Of a DNA stretch of 64,000 nucleotides, positions 62,075-64,000 are shown piece by piece (position 1 is the stretch's first letter; every line of letters begins with the position of its first letter). The stretch comes from CAZDRI01 sp964508055. Lineage in GTDB: Bacteria > Pseudomonadota > Gammaproteobacteria > PS1 > Pseudothioglobaceae. The position numbers were made by a program, and so were the translations under genes. Location: NCBI GenBank assembly GCA_964508055.1, contig CAZDRI010000005.1:1-64000 (forward strand), in the 5' to 3' direction. Under the pieces are notes generated by a model. It did no database searches. It saw only the letters and a program-made list of their open reading frames with translations, and had not been told where the DNA came from.

Positions 62075-62998
62075 TTATTCCCATTCCATTTCCATATAAA
62101 CTTGTTGAGCATTCCTACCAGATAGTGATTCGTAGTTTAATAGATAGTTAAATTTTGAAAAATTAATGGATTTTATTTCAGTAATATCACCACCACTTTC
62201 CATAAATTCTGCTACTGACTTGCGTAGAAATACTAAATAATTATAAGTGTCTTTATTTGCTTTTTTTAAATTAGTTGCTGGTCCATGCCCTGGAATTATG
62301 TGCTTGGGCTTATGCGCTACCATTTTTTGATAAACATCTATCCAACTTTTGCTGTTTGATTGCCCGCCTACGCCTAACATACGGTTAATATAGACAATAT
62401 CACCACTAAACATAACTTTCTCCTTAGGCAGCCAAACAAATGCATCGCCTGGCGTATGTGCTTGTCCTTCATGGTAGACCATAAAATTAGTACTACCTTT
62501 TTTAAAGTTTAATTTATCTTTAAATGTAGTGCCAGCATAGACAGGCTCTGTGCCTTTCATACCTTCATCCCCAACTAAATTTCCTAATGCAACAAATTGG
62601 TCTTGACTACGAACTTTTTGGTCAGCTACAGCTTTTTTACTAGCAATAATCTCAGCACCTAACTTTTTAAAATATCCATTGCCTAACCAGCGATGGTCTT
62701 GCCCTCCAGTATTGATTACTGTAACAATAGATTTATCTGTGACGGTTTTAATTAGCTTATGGATTTTTTTTGCACCAAGATAACTACCTCCTGAGTCAAT
62801 TAGCACAATACCTTCATCAGTAATAACAAACCCAAATGTTGCATTATTGCCTAGATTATCAGCGCTTCTATTTCCAAGCTCTCCTACAATTGCATATATA
62901 TTATTACTAACTTTTTGTAGGGTTAAATTTGCCGACCAAGATTGAGAGAATGGTATGATGCAAGCTGTTAACATAGCTAAAAATTTTAGTTTTTTCAT
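62075..62998 (-). CDS. Secreted metallo-beta-lactamase-fold protein with a divergent metal site
   Basis: 307 residues from ATG 62998, which is preceded by AGGA. Signal peptide ends near QSWSAN. The MBL fold is clear from LIDSGGSYLGAKK, but the canonical HxHxDH is TGGQDH (NTGGQDHRWLGNGYF), lacking the first two histidines, while the later ligands in AHTPGDA, FSGDIVY and PGHGP are kept. A binuclear zinc site is therefore unlikely; a single-metal site remains possible. It resembles SoxH-like or quinoprotein-associated MBL proteins. Function unknown. Confidence 0.78.
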   Translation of the reverse strand: MKKLKFLAMLTACIIPFSQSWSANLTLQKVSNNIYAIVGELGNRSADNLGNNATFGFVITDEGIVLIDSGGSYLGAKKIHKLIKTVTDKSIVTVINTGGQDHRWLGNGYFKKLGAEIIASKKAVADQKVRSQDQFVALGNLVGDEGMKGTEPVYAGTTFKDKLNFKKGSTNFMVYHEGQAHTPGDAFVWLPKEKVMFSGDIVYINRMLGVGGQSNSKSWIDVYQKMVAHKPKHIIPGHGPATNLKKANKDTYNYLVFLRKSVAEFMESGGDITEIKSINFSKFNYLLNYESLSGRNAQQVYMEMEWE

Positions 62999-63087
62999 TG
63001 ATAATCCTAGTTCTTTAATAAGCGACAAGCATTATTTTATATTAAAAATAGAATTATTTAGCATTCGTCCAATACATATTATATTTT

Positions 63088-64000
63088 TCATTTAATTTTC
63101 CAATTTAAACTTTTACCAGCCATAAAAGGTATGATTTTTGTAGCGGCAAATGGATAACTTTGAGGTATTTGCCAAGCTTCTTTTTTTAAAGCTATAGTTT
63201 TTTTGTTACGCCTTAATCCATAAAAATCTGCTCCATAAAACGAGGCAAAAGCTTCTAATTTATCAAGTGCTTGGTATTTGTCAAACACACTTGTATATAA
63301 CTCAATTGCAGCAAATGAACTAAATACTCCTGCACAGCCACAGTTTGTTTCTTTATTATTTATACTGTGGGGGGCAGAATCAGTTCCTAAAAAAAATTTA
63401 GGATTGCCAGATATTGCAGCATCAATTAGTGCTTTTTGGTGAGGGGCTTTGCGTTTTAAAATTGGTAGGCAATAATTATGTGGATATATACCTCCAGTTA
63501 GCATGTCATTTCTATTGTAAATAAGATGGTGGGCAGTAATAGTTGCTCCAATATTCTTATCAGATTCTAATACAAAATCAACTGCATCTTTAGTTGTGAT
63601 ATGTTCAAAAACAATCTTTAATTCTGGAAAAGTTTTAATTATAGGTATAAGCACCTTATCTATAAAAACTTTCTCTCTGTCAAAAATATCTACATTATCA
63701 TCTACCACTTCTCCATGTACTAATAATGGCATATCCATATCAGCTATTTTTTCAAAAATAGGATATATGTTTTTTATATTACTTACCCCTTTAGCAGAGT
63801 TAGTTGTTGCACCTTGAGGATATAGCTTAAAAGCATAAACTATATTTGAGTTTTTAGACTTCTCTATTTCTTTTAACTCAATGTTATCAGTTAAATATAA
63901 AGTCATTAAAGGCTTAAAATTAGTCTTCTTATCAAGTGCTGCTAAAATGTGTCCCTTATATTTTTTAGCCATAGCAACAGTAGTTATAGGCTCTTTTAAA
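63088..64000 (-). CDS. pyrC: Dihydroorotase, 5' end beyond the window
   Basis: Third step of pyrimidine synthesis, cyclising carbamoyl aspartate; it uses the carbamoyl phosphate made by the carAB genes about 5 kb away. The visible part matches E. coli-type PyrC: PLMTLYLTD, the lysine of AFKLYPQGATTNS, the histidines in LLVHGEV and VFEHITT, and the late Asp in GTDSAPH. The frame stays open to position 64000 (PITTVAMAKKYKG, compare family VTTV), so about 45 N-terminal residues, including the HLHLR motif, lie outside. An internal ATG at 63972 is not the start. Confidence 0.93.
   Translation of the reverse strand, partial: LKEPITTVAMAKKYKGHILAALDKKTNFKPLMTLYLTDNIELKEIEKSKNSNIVYAFKLYPQGATTNSAKGVSNIKNIYPIFEKIADMDMPLLVHGEVVDDNVDIFDREKVFIDKVLIPIIKTFPELKIVFEHITTKDAVDFVLESDKNIGATITAHHLIYNRNDMLTGGIYPHNYCLPILKRKAPHQKALIDAAISGNPKFFLGTDSAPHSINNKETNCGCAGVFSSFAAIELYTSVFDKYQALDKLEAFASFYGADFYGLRRNKKTIALKKEAWQIPQSYPFAATKIIPFMAGKSLNWKIK

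Noticed and set aside
63088..63972. Dihydroorotase starting at the internal ATG 63972
   Set aside because: The frame continues to the window edge with family-like sequence (TTVAMAKKYKG), and the essential HLHLR motif must lie further upstream.

Overview
The window is a 64 kb piece of an AT-rich (very low G+C by eye), gene-dense gammaproteobacterial chromosome. Support for this comes from the ftsK-lolA and carA/carB/greA neighbourhoods, uppS-cdsA-dxr, a Nudix-ThiE fusion and an MSHA-type pilus locus. Genes are tightly packed, with many ATGA or 14-nt overlaps, and many start near the ends of their neighbours. AT-richness, poly-A frameshifts and dead insertion sequences suggest a lineage under relaxed selection, for example a host-associated or symbiont-like relative of sulfur-oxidising gammaproteobacteria; this placement is an inference. 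A 10-N gap at 14261-14270 shows that the sequence is a scaffold from a draft assembly.

Layout. 1-8100: cell wall and core metabolism (mrdA, a YfhL-type ferredoxin, gltX, a cyclophilin-FKBP fusion, mraY, dcd, prfC). 8120-19170: one contiguous type IV pilus locus of MSHA type. Four minor-pilin genes lie on the minus strand; pilT, a pilin and mshI-J-K-L-E-G-like genes lie on the plus strand; mshM and mshN are absent. 19280-20105: two unrecognised small membrane proteins with their own promoter. 20123-24976: hisF, then uppS-cdsA-dxr and a periplasmic M23 peptidase. 24951-25606: a glutathione S-transferase gene broken in a poly-A tract. 25657-30389: transporters, a racemase and small enzymes.

28511-32450 is the main accessory stretch. 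It holds three copies of a 150-bp MITE-like element with perfect 5-bp target duplications, two copies of a dead IS5-type transposase inside a 539-bp direct duplication, two small orphan or broken genes, and an attC-like integron recombination site just after the second. A fourth copy of the MITE-like element lies at 59380-59529, and a further IS5-type scrap at 46490.

32471-45521: a Nudix-ThiE fusion, uvrA, a phosphoribosyltransferase, tRNA-Phe, trxB, ftsK, lolA, and a three-gene cluster (RND permease, LolA-like protein, beta-barrel) that looks like an envelope lipid or lipoprotein transport set. 45568-53246: prmA, a PP-loop tRNA-thiolation-like enzyme, an AddB-like nuclease, hslV, and a GCS2-ligase/M14-hydrolase pair. 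53267-58823: carA-mlaA-carB-greA, with a phospholipid-transport lipoprotein gene inserted between the two carbamoyl-phosphate synthase subunits. 59070-64000: thiS, a thioredoxin-like protein, an ABC-2 exporter, a divergent metallo-beta-lactamase-fold protein and the start-truncated pyrC.

The strongest leads are the orphan attC site with its cassette-like genes, the MITE family, a pilus extension ATPase whose c-di-GMP motif appears lost, a cyclophilin-FKBP fusion, and a suspected foreign (Bacteroidota-like) sequence fragment next to the assembly gap.
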